Shown: positions 34,171-43,166 of the stretch, piece by piece
Layout: the number at the start of each line of letters is the position of its first letter
How positions within the stretch are numbered: the first letter of the stretch is position 1
Assembly (NCBI RefSeq): GCF_029846715.1
Contig: NZ_JARVWW010000012.1
Coordinates: 148,707 to 212,706, forward strand
Source of the DNA: Bradyrhizobium nivariense
GTDB lineage: Bacteria; Pseudomonadota; Alphaproteobacteria; Rhizobiales; Xanthobacteraceae
Length of the DNA stretch: 64,000 nucleotides
Direction of reading: 5' to 3'
Position numbers and translations under genes: made by a program
The notes under the pieces: model-generated
Databases searched by the model: none
Told to the model about the DNA's origin: nothing
Seen by the model: the letters and a program-made list of their open reading frames with translations, nothing else

Positions 34171-35391
34171 CTATCCGCAAATCTCCAAAATGGCCAGCAT
34201 GTAGATGCGAATCATGTCGACGAAGTCGACGATATCGACCCGTTCATCTGGCATCGTGTTGTAGCGGCCGCCGGGGCCGCAGACGATGCCTTGCATTCCG
34301 CCGAAATAGTGCAGATGACCGGCGTCGGTGCCGTAGAAGCAGCTCGGGGCAACGGCGCCCGTCGGCTGCTCTTCTCCGCGTACTGCGCGATAAGCGCGGT
34401 TAACGGCCTCGACGATCGGGCTCGTGCGTGCCACTTCGAATGGCGGCATGGTTGGAACGCCGGAGCGGTCCTCCGACATGATCTCAGCCTTGAGGCCGGG
34501 AAACCGTGCTTCAAGCGCGTCGAGCCCGCGGCGCATGTCGGCCAAGGCCCCGGCTTCGGACTGGCCCGGTGCGTAGCGGCCCGAGCCCTTGATCCGCACG
34601 AAATCCGCGACCTGGGGCGTGCGCCATTCGTGCAGCTCGCGGCCGAGCGCGCCATGGACGACGCCGACATGGACGCGATTGATCCGCTCATGTTCCGGCG
34701 AGAGGGCGCCCGAGAATTTCATGGCATTGAGGCGCGGAATGAGGTCGCACGCGGCCGTGATCGCATCGACCGCCTCTTCGCGCTTGGACAGATGACGGGT
34801 ATTGCCGGTCAGCTCGATGATGAACATGAAGGCCGCGGCGTGCATGGTCATGGCTTTCAGATCGGTCGGCTCCGAATTGATGAAGTAATCGGCGCGAAGC
34901 CCTTGCTCGACGAGCGAGTAGGTTCCGACGCCGCCTTGCAGCTCGCCCACCACGTAGGTGAGGATGACGTCGCCTCTGAGTTTGACACCGGCGTCGATCA
35001 GCGTCTTGACCGCGCAGAAATAGGCGGCATCGCCGGCCTTCATGTTGGAAACGCCGATGCCGTAGATGAAGGCGTCGTCGACCTTGCCTGCCCAGGGGTC
35101 GACGGTCCATCCCTCGGTCACCGGGTTGGTGTCGAGATGGCCGTTGAACATCAGGCTCTTGCCGCCGCCGCGGCCCTTCCAGCGGCCAACGGCGTTGACC
35201 CGCCCCTCACTGCCGAAGGCTGCGAGCTCGCTCTCGAGACCGATCTCGCGCATGCGGCCAGCCATGAAGGCTGCGAGCTGCTTCTCGCCGTCCGACCTGG
35301 AGTAACTCTTGTGCTGCACCATGCGTGACAGGAGATCGAGGGCGGCGGGCACGTCGATCCCGGCGAGAAGGGCTTTGGCGTTGTGATCCAT
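34171..35391 (-). CDS. M20-family peptidase homologue with degenerate metal site
   Basis: A 406-aa ArgE/DapE/carboxypeptidase-like protein. GHLDTNP keeps the first ligand (His85). The following ligands differ from the consensus: SNMKAG has Asn116 for the bridging Asp, GELQGG has Leu151 for the second Glu of the EE pair, and YNTMPDE has Asn378 for the final His. The SEPTD Glu174 is present. It may be an inactive binding protein or a single-metal enzyme. It lies between the DppDF ATPase gene and the M24 gene; a canonical M20 enzyme occurs at the head of the same operon. Confidence 0.85.
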   Translation of the reverse strand: MDHNAKALLAGIDVPAALDLLSRMVQHKSYSRSDGEKQLAAFMAGRMREIGLESELAAFGSEGRVNAVGRWKGRGGGKSLMFNGHLDTNPVTEGWTVDPWAGKVDDAFIYGIGVSNMKAGDAAYFCAVKTLIDAGVKLRGDVILTYVVGELQGGVGTYSLVEQGLRADYFINSEPTDLKAMTMHAAAFMFIIELTGNTRHLSKREEAVDAITAACDLIPRLNAMKFSGALSPEHERINRVHVGVVHGALGRELHEWRTPQVADFVRIKGSGRYAPGQSEAGALADMRRGLDALEARFPGLKAEIMSEDRSGVPTMPPFEVARTSPIVEAVNRAYRAVRGEEQPTGAVAPSCFYGTDAGHLHYFGGMQGIVCGPGGRYNTMPDERVDIVDFVDMIRIYMLAILEICG

Positions 35392-35409
35392 GGAAGGAAA
35401 TCCTTGTCG

Positions 35410-36984
35410 TCAGCCGACCGGCACGGGGGACGCAGCCATCAGTTCGCGGGTGTAGGGATGAACGTGGTGTGCATCGAAATCTTCGACGGGCAGAAGATCG
35501 ACCACTTCACCCCGGCGCATCACCGCGATGCGGTGAGCGATCTGACGGATAAGGTTGAGATCGTGGGTGATGAAAAGAAAGGCGGTTCCAGTCTCCTCCC
35601 GCAGCGTCAACAGCAGTTCGATGATCTGGGCCTGCACGGAGACGTCCAGCGGCGCGGTGATCTCGTCGCAGATCACGAGTCTCGGCCGCGCGGCGAAAGC
35701 TCGCGCGATGGCGATGCGTTGCTTCTCGCCGCCTGAAAGCTGATGTGGCCAGCGGTTGGCGTAGGATGCAGGCAGGCGCACCTGGTCGAGCAGGCGGGGA
35801 ATATCCGCAAGCGGGCCGCCGTAGAGCTTGAGAGGACGCGACAGGATCTCGTCGATCCTATGACGCGGATTGAGCGACGAATCCGGATGCTGGAAAATGA
35901 TCTGCACGTCGCGGCGGTAAGCGGCGTTCATGTCGCGCATGCCGTGGATCTCGCGCTCGTCGAAGGAGATTGTGCCCGAGAAGCGTGCAAGCCCGGTCAA
36001 CGCGCGCGCCATCGAAGACTTGCCAGAGCCGGATTCGCCGACGAGACCGAGGATCTCGCCGCCACGAACCTCAAGCCCGATCTTTTTCGTGGCCGGCGGC
36101 GGCGCGTCGCGGAACAGCCCGCCGCCGCCATATTGGACTTCGATCTCCGAGGCCGCGAGAAGGACCTGGTCACGCGGCTTGTCATGGACAAGGCGGCGTT
36201 CCGGTCTGGGCACGGCGTCCACAAGTACGCGCGTTTTGGCATGGCGCGGCGCGCGGAAGATGTCGGCCGCCGGCGCCTGTTCGACCAGGCGGCCGCGCTC
36301 CAGGACCGCGACCCGGTCGGCGACGCGCGTCACAAGTGCGAGATCGTGGGAAATATAGAGCGCGGCAACGCCTGTCTCCCGGCGCAGTCGCGCGAACAAT
36401 TCGAGGATGCGCGCGCCGGTGATGACGTCGAGGGCCGTGGTCGGCTCGTCGAAGAGAATGACGTCGGGTCGGCAGCCAAAGGCGGTGGCAATGACGACGC
36501 GTTGTTTTTCTCCGCCGGAGATTTCATGCGGATAACGCCGCATGACCGCAGCGGGATTGTTGAGATCGACGTGACCGAGCAGCTCGATCGCGAGCGAACT
36601 GGCGTCGCGCGGCTCGAGGCTCCGATGTCGTATCAGAGCTTCCGTGATTTGCGTTCCGACGGTGAGCGTCGGATTGAGCGATGTCGAGGGATCCTGAAAC
36701 ACCATCCCGAGACGGCGTCCTCGGATCTTGGTCAGCTCGCGCGGGCTCAGGCGCTGAAGGTCGACATCGCCCAGCTGCAGCGAGCCTGCGACTTCGCGAG
36801 CGTTGTCGGGTAGATGGCGCATCAGCGCCCACGCAAGCGAGCTCTTGCCTGACCCGGATTCGCCGACGAGGCCCAGCACCTCGCCCGGCGCGATCTGCAG
36901 CGAGATGTCGTGCAGTACGCGCACCGGCCCGGCGGTCGTGATGTAGTCGAGCGTATAATTCTGGATCGAAAGTATGGAGGTCAC
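35410..36984 (-). CDS. Fused dipeptide/oligopeptide ABC ATPase (DppD-DppF, YejF type)
   Basis: A 524-aa protein with two ABC cassettes. The first has Walker A GESGSGKSS, signature ISGGEKQRV and Walker B VILFDEP; the second has GESGSGKSS, LSGGEKQRI and LVICDEI. In the second cassette the motif reads DEITAPLD in place of DEPTSALD. GTG 36984 overlaps the DppC stop by four bases (GTGA). Powers import through the adjoining DppB/DppC permeases. Confidence 0.92.
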   Translation of the reverse strand: MTSILSIQNYTLDYITTAGPVRVLHDISLQIAPGEVLGLVGESGSGKSSLAWALMRHLPDNAREVAGSLQLGDVDLQRLSPRELTKIRGRRLGMVFQDPSTSLNPTLTVGTQITEALIRHRSLEPRDASSLAIELLGHVDLNNPAAVMRRYPHEISGGEKQRVVIATAFGCRPDVILFDEPTTALDVITGARILELFARLRRETGVAALYISHDLALVTRVADRVAVLERGRLVEQAPAADIFRAPRHAKTRVLVDAVPRPERRLVHDKPRDQVLLAASEIEVQYGGGGLFRDAPPPATKKIGLEVRGGEILGLVGESGSGKSSMARALTGLARFSGTISFDEREIHGMRDMNAAYRRDVQIIFQHPDSSLNPRHRIDEILSRPLKLYGGPLADIPRLLDQVRLPASYANRWPHQLSGGEKQRIAIARAFAARPRLVICDEITAPLDVSVQAQIIELLLTLREETGTAFLFITHDLNLIRQIAHRIAVMRRGEVVDLLPVEDFDAHHVHPYTRELMAASPVPVG

Positions 36985-37811
36985 CGCTCGTCCTTCGGAT
37001 TGAGGGCGTCGCGAAGACCATCGCCGACCAGGTTGAAGGCAATGGCGGTGAGTGCGATCGCGGCCGAGGGCGCGATCAATCCCCATGGTGCCTGATGCAT
37101 GTATTGGCGCGCGTCCGCCACCATGAGCCCCCATTCGGATGCGGGCGGCTGGGCGCCGACGCCCAGAAAGCTCAGCGTTGCGAACAGCATGACGGCGAAG
37201 GACACGCGGATGGTGGATTCGATCACGATCGGCGCCATGACGTTCGGCAACATCTCGCGGAAGATGATCCAGCGCGCTCCCTCACCACGCGCGATGGCGG
37301 CTTTGACATAGTCCTGATTGCGTACGTTGAGCGCGGCCGAGCGGGTCACCCGCGCCATGCCCGGCGCGAAGGCCACCGCGATGGCAATGACGGCATTGCC
37401 GGCGCCGTTGCCGAGCGTTGAGACCAGCAACAGGGCCATCAGAAGACCTGGGATCGCCATCACGGCGTCGTTGGTGCGCATGATGGCCTCATCGGTCCGT
37501 CCGCCGAGATAGGCCGAGCCGACGCCGATGATCGCTCCGGCTGCGCTGCCGACGAAGGTGGCGATGAAAGCGAGCGGCACGGTCGAACGCGCGCCGACCA
37601 TCAGGCGGCTCAGGATGTCGCGGCCGAATTGATCAGCACCAAGCCAGTTCTGCCAGCCGGGTGCGCGAAACCGGCCGAGAAAATCGATCTTCTCCGGCGC
37701 ATAGGGCGCCAATGCGGGTCCTAACAGGCAAGCGGCCGCGATCAGCGCCAGGAGCACGACGCCGACAAAACCCTGTGGTTTTCGCATCAGGCGGATGAAC
37801 AGCTCAGTCAT
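36981..37811 (-). CDS. Oligopeptide/opine-type ABC permease (DppC family)
   Basis: A 276-aa permease with N-terminal helix (GFVGVVLLALIAAACLLGPALAPYAP), about six transmembrane spans and the EAA loop YVKAAIARGEGARWIIFREMLPN. ATG 37811 lies inside the end of the DppB gene (8-base overlap); the frame extending to 37871 is read-through of that gene. Partner of the DppB protein. Confidence 0.92.
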   Translation of the reverse strand: MTELFIRLMRKPQGFVGVVLLALIAAACLLGPALAPYAPEKIDFLGRFRAPGWQNWLGADQFGRDILSRLMVGARSTVPLAFIATFVGSAAGAIIGVGSAYLGGRTDEAIMRTNDAVMAIPGLLMALLLVSTLGNGAGNAVIAIAVAFAPGMARVTRSAALNVRNQDYVKAAIARGEGARWIIFREMLPNVMAPIVIESTIRVSFAVMLFATLSFLGVGAQPPASEWGLMVADARQYMHQAPWGLIAPSAAIALTAIAFNLVGDGLRDALNPKDER

Positions 37812-38751
37812 AGCGGATCCGCCGGTCGAGAAACGCATAGGCCATGTCGGCGAACGTGTTGGTGACGGCATAGGTCGCGGCCATGATCAACGCGCCCGCC
37901 TGGATCGACGGCAGGTCACGCGTGGTGATGGCGACCATCAGCGCCCGCCCGATGCCGGGAATGGCGAATATCTCCTCGATAACGATGATGCCGCCGAGCA
38001 GGTAGCCGACGTCGAGCGCGATGATTGTGACGACCGGCAACAGCGCGTTGCGCAGGGCGTGGCGAAACAGCACGGTGCGCTCCGGCAGGCCCTTCAAGCG
38101 CGCGGCGCGGATATAGTCCGATTTTAGCACGTCGAGCGTCTCGGAGCGCATCATGCGCATGACATGCGCGACAAGGATCAACGAGACAGTGAGCACCGGC
38201 AGCGCCAGATGACGGATGCCGCCGCCGAAATCCTCCAGTGGAGAGACGTAGCCGGTCGCCGGCAGCCAATGCCATGTATCTGCCAGCAGAAGGGCAAGCA
38301 GCGTCGCGGTGACGAATTCCGGCAGCGAGACCCCGAGATAGGCAATGAGGCTGACGCCCGTGTCGGTGAGCCTGCCTTGCCGCAGCGCCGCCACCACGCC
38401 GAGCGGCACGGCAACGGCCAGCGTGACCAGGATGGCCGACACGGCAAGCAGCAGCGAGCGCGACAGCGCCGCCAGCATTTCCGGGCCGACCGGCAGGCTC
38501 GTGCGCATCGAGATGCCGAAATCGCCGGTGAAGACGTGGCGGGCCCAGCGCGCATATTGCAGCCAGGCCGGATCGCCGAGCCCGAGCCTTGCCCTGAGCG
38601 CGGCCAGTACTTCGGGCGTCGCGTTTTCCCCGAGCAGCGACTGGGCGGCGTCCGCCGGCAAAATCTGCGTGATGGCGAACACCAGCATCGAGACCACGAT
38701 GACGGTGTAGACCATCAGCATCAAACGGCGCGCACACCAGGCCAGCGTCAC
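37804..38751 (-). CDS. Oligopeptide/opine-type ABC permease (DppB family)
   Basis: A 315-aa permease: first helix YTVIVVSMLVFAITQ, the periplasmic LGLGDPAWLQYARW segment typical of DppB, and the EAA loop YIRAARLKGLPERTVLFRHALRNA. The start is GTG 38751, 15 bases after the binding-protein stop. About six transmembrane helices. Confidence 0.92.
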   Translation of the reverse strand: MTLAWCARRLMLMVYTVIVVSMLVFAITQILPADAAQSLLGENATPEVLAALRARLGLGDPAWLQYARWARHVFTGDFGISMRTSLPVGPEMLAALSRSLLLAVSAILVTLAVAVPLGVVAALRQGRLTDTGVSLIAYLGVSLPEFVTATLLALLLADTWHWLPATGYVSPLEDFGGGIRHLALPVLTVSLILVAHVMRMMRSETLDVLKSDYIRAARLKGLPERTVLFRHALRNALLPVVTIIALDVGYLLGGIIVIEEIFAIPGIGRALMVAITTRDLPSIQAGALIMAATYAVTNTFADMAYAFLDRRIRYD

Positions 38752-38766
38752 CGAGTGCCTCCGGTG

Positions 38767-40314
38767 TCAGGCACGCCTCGGCGCGCCGGCGCCGAGCGAG
38801 ACCATGTCGAGGCGGAATACCGATCCGCGTGGGTGCAGCACGTAGCCGTCGACGTAGGAGCGCTGCGCCGCGAGCAGGTCGAAGAATGCCGAAATCACCG
38901 AGGGGACGTCGGCGTTCATCATGTCCTGTGCCTTGGCGTAGAGTGCCGTGCGCTTCGTTTCATCGGTCTCGACGCGGGCTGCATTGATGACGGCGTCGAA
39001 GTCCGCGTTGTTCCAGCGGGTCTCGTTCCAGGCCGCGTTCGACGTGTAGAGCAGGTTGAAAATGGCGTCGGCGGTCGGCTGCATGTTGTAGAAGCCGACG
39101 TAGAAATTGCCTTTCTTCCAGACCTGGTCGAGATAGGTGGCATGCGGCATGGTCTGCAAATTGATGCGGAAGCCGGCTGCGGCCGCCATCTCGCGGACCG
39201 CGACGCCGAGCTGCGTGCGGGTTGACGGCTTGTCGGATGCGACCAGCGTCAAATCGATGCCGTTGGGATAGCCCGCGTCGGCCAGCAGCTTCTTTGCTTT
39301 GGCGATGTCGGGCTTCTTCAGGGGAATGTTCTTGTAGAAATGGTAGGCGGAACTCAACGGCGTGTCGTTGCCCGGCGTGCCATAGCCGCCCGCGACGAAG
39401 CCCACGGTTGCCTCGCGATCGACCGCCAATGCGAGGGCCTGGCGAACGCGCACGTCGTTGAACGGCTTCTGGTCGCATCCGAGGTTGATATTCAGGAACT
39501 GGCCGGATGGGGTGCGCAGGGCCTTGACGCCATCGGCCTTGGCGAGGCGCTCATATTCACCCGGCGTGGTCGTGAGCAGCACATCGATCTCACCGGAAAT
39601 CATTGCTGACGCCTCGGCGGTGCGGTCCGGATAGACGAGCAGTTCGATGCGGTCGAGGTAGGGCCGCGCCGGATCATAGTAAGCGGGGTTACGTTCGACG
39701 ACGATCCGGCGATCGGGCTCGTAGGTTGCCAGCTTGAATGGGCCGGTGCCGTTGGCGCTGGTCGAAAGGCTCGCGAGATCGCCGGCGATGACCTTGGCCG
39801 GAACGATGCGCGCGTTGAGGTAGGTGAGCGCCACCGGAAGGTCGGCATAGGCGCCTGTGAGCGTAAACTTGACGGTCAGCGGATCGATCACGGCGACTTC
39901 CTTGATCGGGCCGACATTGGTCCGGCCGGGGGAGGCGGTCTTCGGATCGAGGAGGGCGTTGATGGTGGCGACAACGTCGTCGGCGGTCAGTGGCGAACCG
40001 TCATGAAACGTCACGCCCGGGCGCAGCTTGAAAGTCCACTCGGTCAGCGTCGCATTCGGTTCCCAGGACATCGCGAGGTCCGGCTCGACGGTCATGTCCG
40101 GCTTCAGCCGGGTGAGGTTGGAGTAGAGCAGTTCGGTGACAAGATATTCCGGGTTCACGCGCGCCAGCATCGGATGGATGACCGATGCGGCCTGGTCGAC
40201 CGACATCCGGAGCACGCCGCCGCGCTTCGGAGCTTCGGCGAAGGCGATCCTGGGCAGACCGGCGAGGCCGATCGCGGTTCCCGCAAGGAAAAGACGGCGA
40301 CTGACGGACAGCAT
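38767..40314 (-). CDS. Family 5 extracellular solute-binding protein (DppA/OppA type)
   Basis: A 515-aa precursor. The signal begins SVSRRLFLAGTAIGLAGL, with paired arginines suggesting Tat export, and ends near AFA. The mature chain has the SBP_bac_5 pattern: TLTEWTFKLRPGVTFHDGSPLTADDV, NGTGPFKL, and FNDVRVRQALALAVDRE. Binds peptides, opines or similar compounds for the DppBCDF importer encoded downstream. Second gene of the operon, 18 bases after the M20 gene. Confidence 0.92.
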   Translation of the reverse strand: MLSVSRRLFLAGTAIGLAGLPRIAFAEAPKRGGVLRMSVDQAASVIHPMLARVNPEYLVTELLYSNLTRLKPDMTVEPDLAMSWEPNATLTEWTFKLRPGVTFHDGSPLTADDVVATINALLDPKTASPGRTNVGPIKEVAVIDPLTVKFTLTGAYADLPVALTYLNARIVPAKVIAGDLASLSTSANGTGPFKLATYEPDRRIVVERNPAYYDPARPYLDRIELLVYPDRTAEASAMISGEIDVLLTTTPGEYERLAKADGVKALRTPSGQFLNINLGCDQKPFNDVRVRQALALAVDREATVGFVAGGYGTPGNDTPLSSAYHFYKNIPLKKPDIAKAKKLLADAGYPNGIDLTLVASDKPSTRTQLGVAVREMAAAAGFRINLQTMPHATYLDQVWKKGNFYVGFYNMQPTADAIFNLLYTSNAAWNETRWNNADFDAVINAARVETDETKRTALYAKAQDMMNADVPSVISAFFDLLAAQRSYVDGYVLHPRGSVFRLDMVSLGAGAPRRA

Positions 40315-40332
40315 AGATGCGTGCTCCTTGAG

Positions 40333-41649
40333 TTAGCGGGCGGCGAGTGTTTCGGGAGACAGGGCGGGACGGAATTCGGCGGACAGATAGGCAAGGACCG
40401 ATTTCGCCAGCGCGACGATGTCGGCGAGCGTGGTGAATTCGCCGGGCGCGTGAACGCGGCTTTCCGGCCGGACCAGGCCGGTCAGCAGGATCTCCTGCAT
40501 TCCGGTCTGTTGCACCCAGCCGAAATCAGAACAGCTCGTCGCCCCCCATTTGGCGAAATCGCCCGGTGCGTATCCGAACCCGGCCGACAGCGCCTCCTGC
40601 CAGCGCGGCCAGTGCGGGCCTGTCGGATCGGACGTCGGCATCAGGTGGCCGGTGAGAACCAATTCGACGTCAGCTCCGGGGGCCGCCGCAAGCACGGCGT
40701 TCTCGATTTCGGCACGCGCGGCCTGAAAGTCTTCCTCGGGCGCATAGCGCCGACAGACGAGAACTTCAAAGAGCGATGGAATCTGGCCACCGCATTGGCC
40801 GCCATGGGCTGCGGAAATATCAAGCTGGGCTGCGAGCGGATGCGTCGCGTGCGGCGGCGCAGGCAGGGCGGACGTCCGCGCGGCGATTGTTGGTTTCAAT
40901 GCTGCGAGCGCATTGAGGATCGGCAACGCGACCTCGACAGCGTTGGCGCCTAAGCCCGCGGTCCTGGCCTCGCTTGCGTGAACTGTCCTGCCGCGGACGC
41001 GCAGCAGAAGCGTGAAGAGGCCAAAGCAGCCGGCCCAGATGCGCGGCGCCGCGGCACCGTTGAAGTTGAGAATATGGCCTTCGAGCAAACCTTGCTCCGC
41101 CAGATGGCGCACGCCGGGATAAAGTCCGCCTTCCTCGTCGGTGCAAAGCAGCAGCATCGGGTCGTAGCCGAGTGGAAGGCCGATCGTGTCGGCGGCGCGC
41201 AGCGCGAGCAGCACGGCCGCGATGGTGCCCTTCATGTCGGCGGCGCCGAGGCCGATCAGGCGATCGCCCTCGCGCGTCAACTGGAACGGATTGGCGGTCC
41301 AGCCGGGCGCTGCCGGCACGGTGTCGACATGAAAATACAGCCCGAGCACCGGCTTGTCCGAGCGGCGGCGCGCGATGAGATTGGTTCTGCGCCCTTGCGC
41401 CGGGCCGTCCGCCACGCGCCACAAATGTTCGGGGACATCGACGCGTTGGCAGTCCAGGCCGAGCGCCGCAACAGCGCCCTCCATCAAGCCGGCAAACGCC
41501 TCGTATCCCGCGCCGGGCGGGAAAGTCGTATCGATTGCCACCATCCGCGCAAGATCGTCGATCGCACGCTCGGCTGTGCGCTCGATCTCGGCGAAACCAT
41601 CGGCCAGCGTCGAGCCGGCCTGTCCTGGGCTTGGCGATAGAGAAACCAT
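40333..41649 (-). CDS. M20-family metallohydrolase (ArgE/DapE-like)
   Basis: A 438-aa zinc hydrolase with intact motifs FHVDTVPAAPGW, GAADMKGT, CTDEEGG, the dimerisation-domain VHASEA, and HAPGEFT near the end. This contrasts with the degenerate M20 homologue at 34171. First gene of the operon (M20, binding protein, DppB, DppC, DppDF, M20-like, M24-like). Divergent from the GntR/UTRA regulator, with a palindrome between them. Likely deacylates or cleaves the imported compound. Confidence 0.9.
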   Translation of the reverse strand: MVSLSPSPGQAGSTLADGFAEIERTAERAIDDLARMVAIDTTFPPGAGYEAFAGLMEGAVAALGLDCQRVDVPEHLWRVADGPAQGRRTNLIARRRSDKPVLGLYFHVDTVPAAPGWTANPFQLTREGDRLIGLGAADMKGTIAAVLLALRAADTIGLPLGYDPMLLLCTDEEGGLYPGVRHLAEQGLLEGHILNFNGAAAPRIWAGCFGLFTLLLRVRGRTVHASEARTAGLGANAVEVALPILNALAALKPTIAARTSALPAPPHATHPLAAQLDISAAHGGQCGGQIPSLFEVLVCRRYAPEEDFQAARAEIENAVLAAAPGADVELVLTGHLMPTSDPTGPHWPRWQEALSAGFGYAPGDFAKWGATSCSDFGWVQQTGMQEILLTGLVRPESRVHAPGEFTTLADIVALAKSVLAYLSAEFRPALSPETLAAR

Positions 41650-41661
41650 TTGCTGCGGCTA

Positions 41662-41684
41662 ATTTCTATATTCTATAAAGAAAT
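41662..41684. promoter_or_regulatory. Palindromic operator candidate between M20 gene and GntR/UTRA gene
   Basis: An A/T-rich dyad, ATTTCTATA-TTC-TATAAAGAAAT, in the 77-base gap between divergent starts. The arms match except for one extra-base slip. It stands out sharply from the GC-rich surroundings and is placed to control both directions; the natural binder is the regulator encoded at 41727. Confidence 0.5.
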
Positions 41685-41726
41685 AGGCGAAGCCGATTGC
41701 TGTCAATTCCAAAGAATGAGGCAGGC

Positions 41727-42488
41727 GTGACCGGTAAACAGGCAAAAGTAGCGGCGAGCGGCCCATCTAGCCTGCCGGTTCCGTTGTACGAGCACGTCAA
41801 GCGGCTGATCGCCGAGGCGATCCTGGTGGGTGAACTGTCTCCGGGCACGGTGCTTCCCGGTGAGGTTGCTCTTGCTGCGCGATACGGAGTTGCGGTCGGC
41901 ACCATCCGCCGGGCGCTCGCGGACCTGACGGCCGACGGCATGCTGGTGCGCCGGCGCAAGACCGGGACGGTCGTGACCGGCCGCGCACCGCAACACAGTC
42001 TGCGCTTTTTCTTCCAGTATTTCCGACTTCACGGCGAAGACGGCAGCCTCCAGCGTTCCGCGCCCGAAGTCTTGTCCGTGGTGTTGCGGCCGGCAGATGC
42101 AGAGGAGGCGGTGCTCTTCACGGAAGCCGTTGGTGAGCCGCTGCTCTGTCTTCATCGCATCCGACGTGTTGGACGCGTGCCGGTGATGCATTCGCGAATA
42201 CGGCTCATTGCGCGCCGCGTGCCTGATTTCCCGCACAAGGCGGCGAAGGTGCCTGCGCTGCTCTACCTTCATCTGCTCGACGTCTACGGCATTCGTATTG
42301 CAGCGATCCGCGAGAAGCTCCTGGCAGAGCTCGCCGACAAGGAGGATCGGCGTCTACTTGCGCTGGCTTCGCCGAACGCCGTTCTGGTGATCCGGGAGGA
42401 GGCGTACGATCAAGTAGGTACGCTTGCGCTCCTGAGCGAGCACCGCGCCACGACTGCGCATCATCACTACGTGAACGAGATCCGTTAG
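41727..42488 (+). CDS. GntR-family regulator with UTRA domain (HutC subfamily)
   Basis: A 253-aa regulator: an N-terminal winged helix (LPGEVALAARYGVAVGTIRRALADL) and a C-terminal UTRA ligand domain (about 85-250; FTEAVGEPLLCLHRIRRVG, IREEAYDQ). GTG 41727 is favoured, with GAGG five bases upstream; a TTG at 41697 would add ten residues. Divergent from the peptide-type ABC/peptidase operon, so probably its repressor, released by the transported compound. Confidence 0.87.
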   Translation: MTGKQAKVAASGPSSLPVPLYEHVKRLIAEAILVGELSPGTVLPGEVALAARYGVAVGTIRRALADLTADGMLVRRRKTGTVVTGRAPQHSLRFFFQYFRLHGEDGSLQRSAPEVLSVVLRPADAEEAVLFTEAVGEPLLCLHRIRRVGRVPVMHSRIRLIARRVPDFPHKAAKVPALLYLHLLDVYGIRIAAIREKLLAELADKEDRRLLALASPNAVLVIREEAYDQVGTLALLSEHRATTAHHHYVNEIR

Positions 42489-42525
42489 CCTGTTTCGAGC
42501 CGGTGCCGCGCGCCCCTGATCCTTC

Positions 42526-42690
42526 CTACTGATCGACGATTGCGTCGATTTCCTCCTTCAGGAGGGCCCCGTAGTGTTCGAAGACGCCTGGCCTCAGTTT
42601 CGCGCAGAGCAGCGTGAAACTGAGCGCGGCGCCCGGCTTTTCGCCCGGCGTCATGATCGGCAATCCAACTCCGGCAATGCCGGGAATGAG
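42526..42690 (-). pseudogene. IclR-family regulator, C-terminal fragment
   Basis: About 54 residues resembling the end of the IclR effector domain (LIPGIAGVGLPI, GAALSFTL, then a helix ending EIDAIVDQ). The family is normally about 260 aa with an N-terminal winged helix; none is present. The fragment is cut on its upstream side exactly where a RIME-like repeat begins, so the rest was lost when the repeat or a deletion arrived. Confidence 0.65.
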
Positions 42691-42733
42691 CTCGCTTTTC
42701 GGAAAACCGCTTCGCACTTTTCCGGATCGTGCT
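42691..42733 (-). repeat. Palindromic intergenic repeat (RIME-like), copy 2
   Basis: Read on the minus strand: GCACGATCCGGAAAAGTGCG, then AAGCGGTTTTCCGAAAAG. It matches the element at 1600-1646 base for base over most of its length. It marks the break point of the IclR fragment and supplies the first codons of the open frame that runs into it. Confidence 0.7.
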
Positions 42734-42969
42734 TTAGGCTCCACCGGACGGCGGTTGGGCGATCGCCGGCATCGAATCTCACATTATGAAAAAAGAGACC
42801 TTCGCAACTTGTACATTGAGAAAGATGTGTCTCCAATGATGAAGATTAGGTCGCTTGAGAATGGTGCACGTTTTTTGAGCGACCTGATCTCCGCATTCGC
42901 AAAAGCTGGTGGCCGACGCGGCGCTGCCGTAACAGCGCCGGAGGGCCGTGATTTTTCCAGAGAAACAGG

Positions 42970-43155
42970 ATGACAGGCTTCAAAAGGATCATGGGTGCTT
43001 CCGCGCTTGCGTTGGCTGCCTTCCTTGTTGGTAGCGCCGCCCTCGCGGGCACGCTTGAGAACGTCAAGGCGCGCGTCAAGCTCGTCGTCGGCGTGACGAA
43101 TGACTACGCGCCCTATGGCTATCTGATCCGCATGCCTTCCATGCGCTCGTCTTGA
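42970..43155 (+). pseudogene. Truncated family 3 ABC amino-acid-binding protein
   Basis: Sixty-one codons: a complete signal peptide (ASALALAAFLVGSAALAG) and the first strand of a family 3 periplasmic-binding protein (LENVKARVKLVVGVTNDYAPYGYL). The frame then jumps to nine unrelated residues and stops. Full proteins are about 270 aa, so an internal deletion fused its beginning to the sequence just before the FAD oxidoreductase. No permease or ATPase gene remains nearby. The 42744-42969 stretch before it shows no recognisable gene. Confidence 0.7.
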
Positions 43156-43166
43156 AGGAGAACAAT

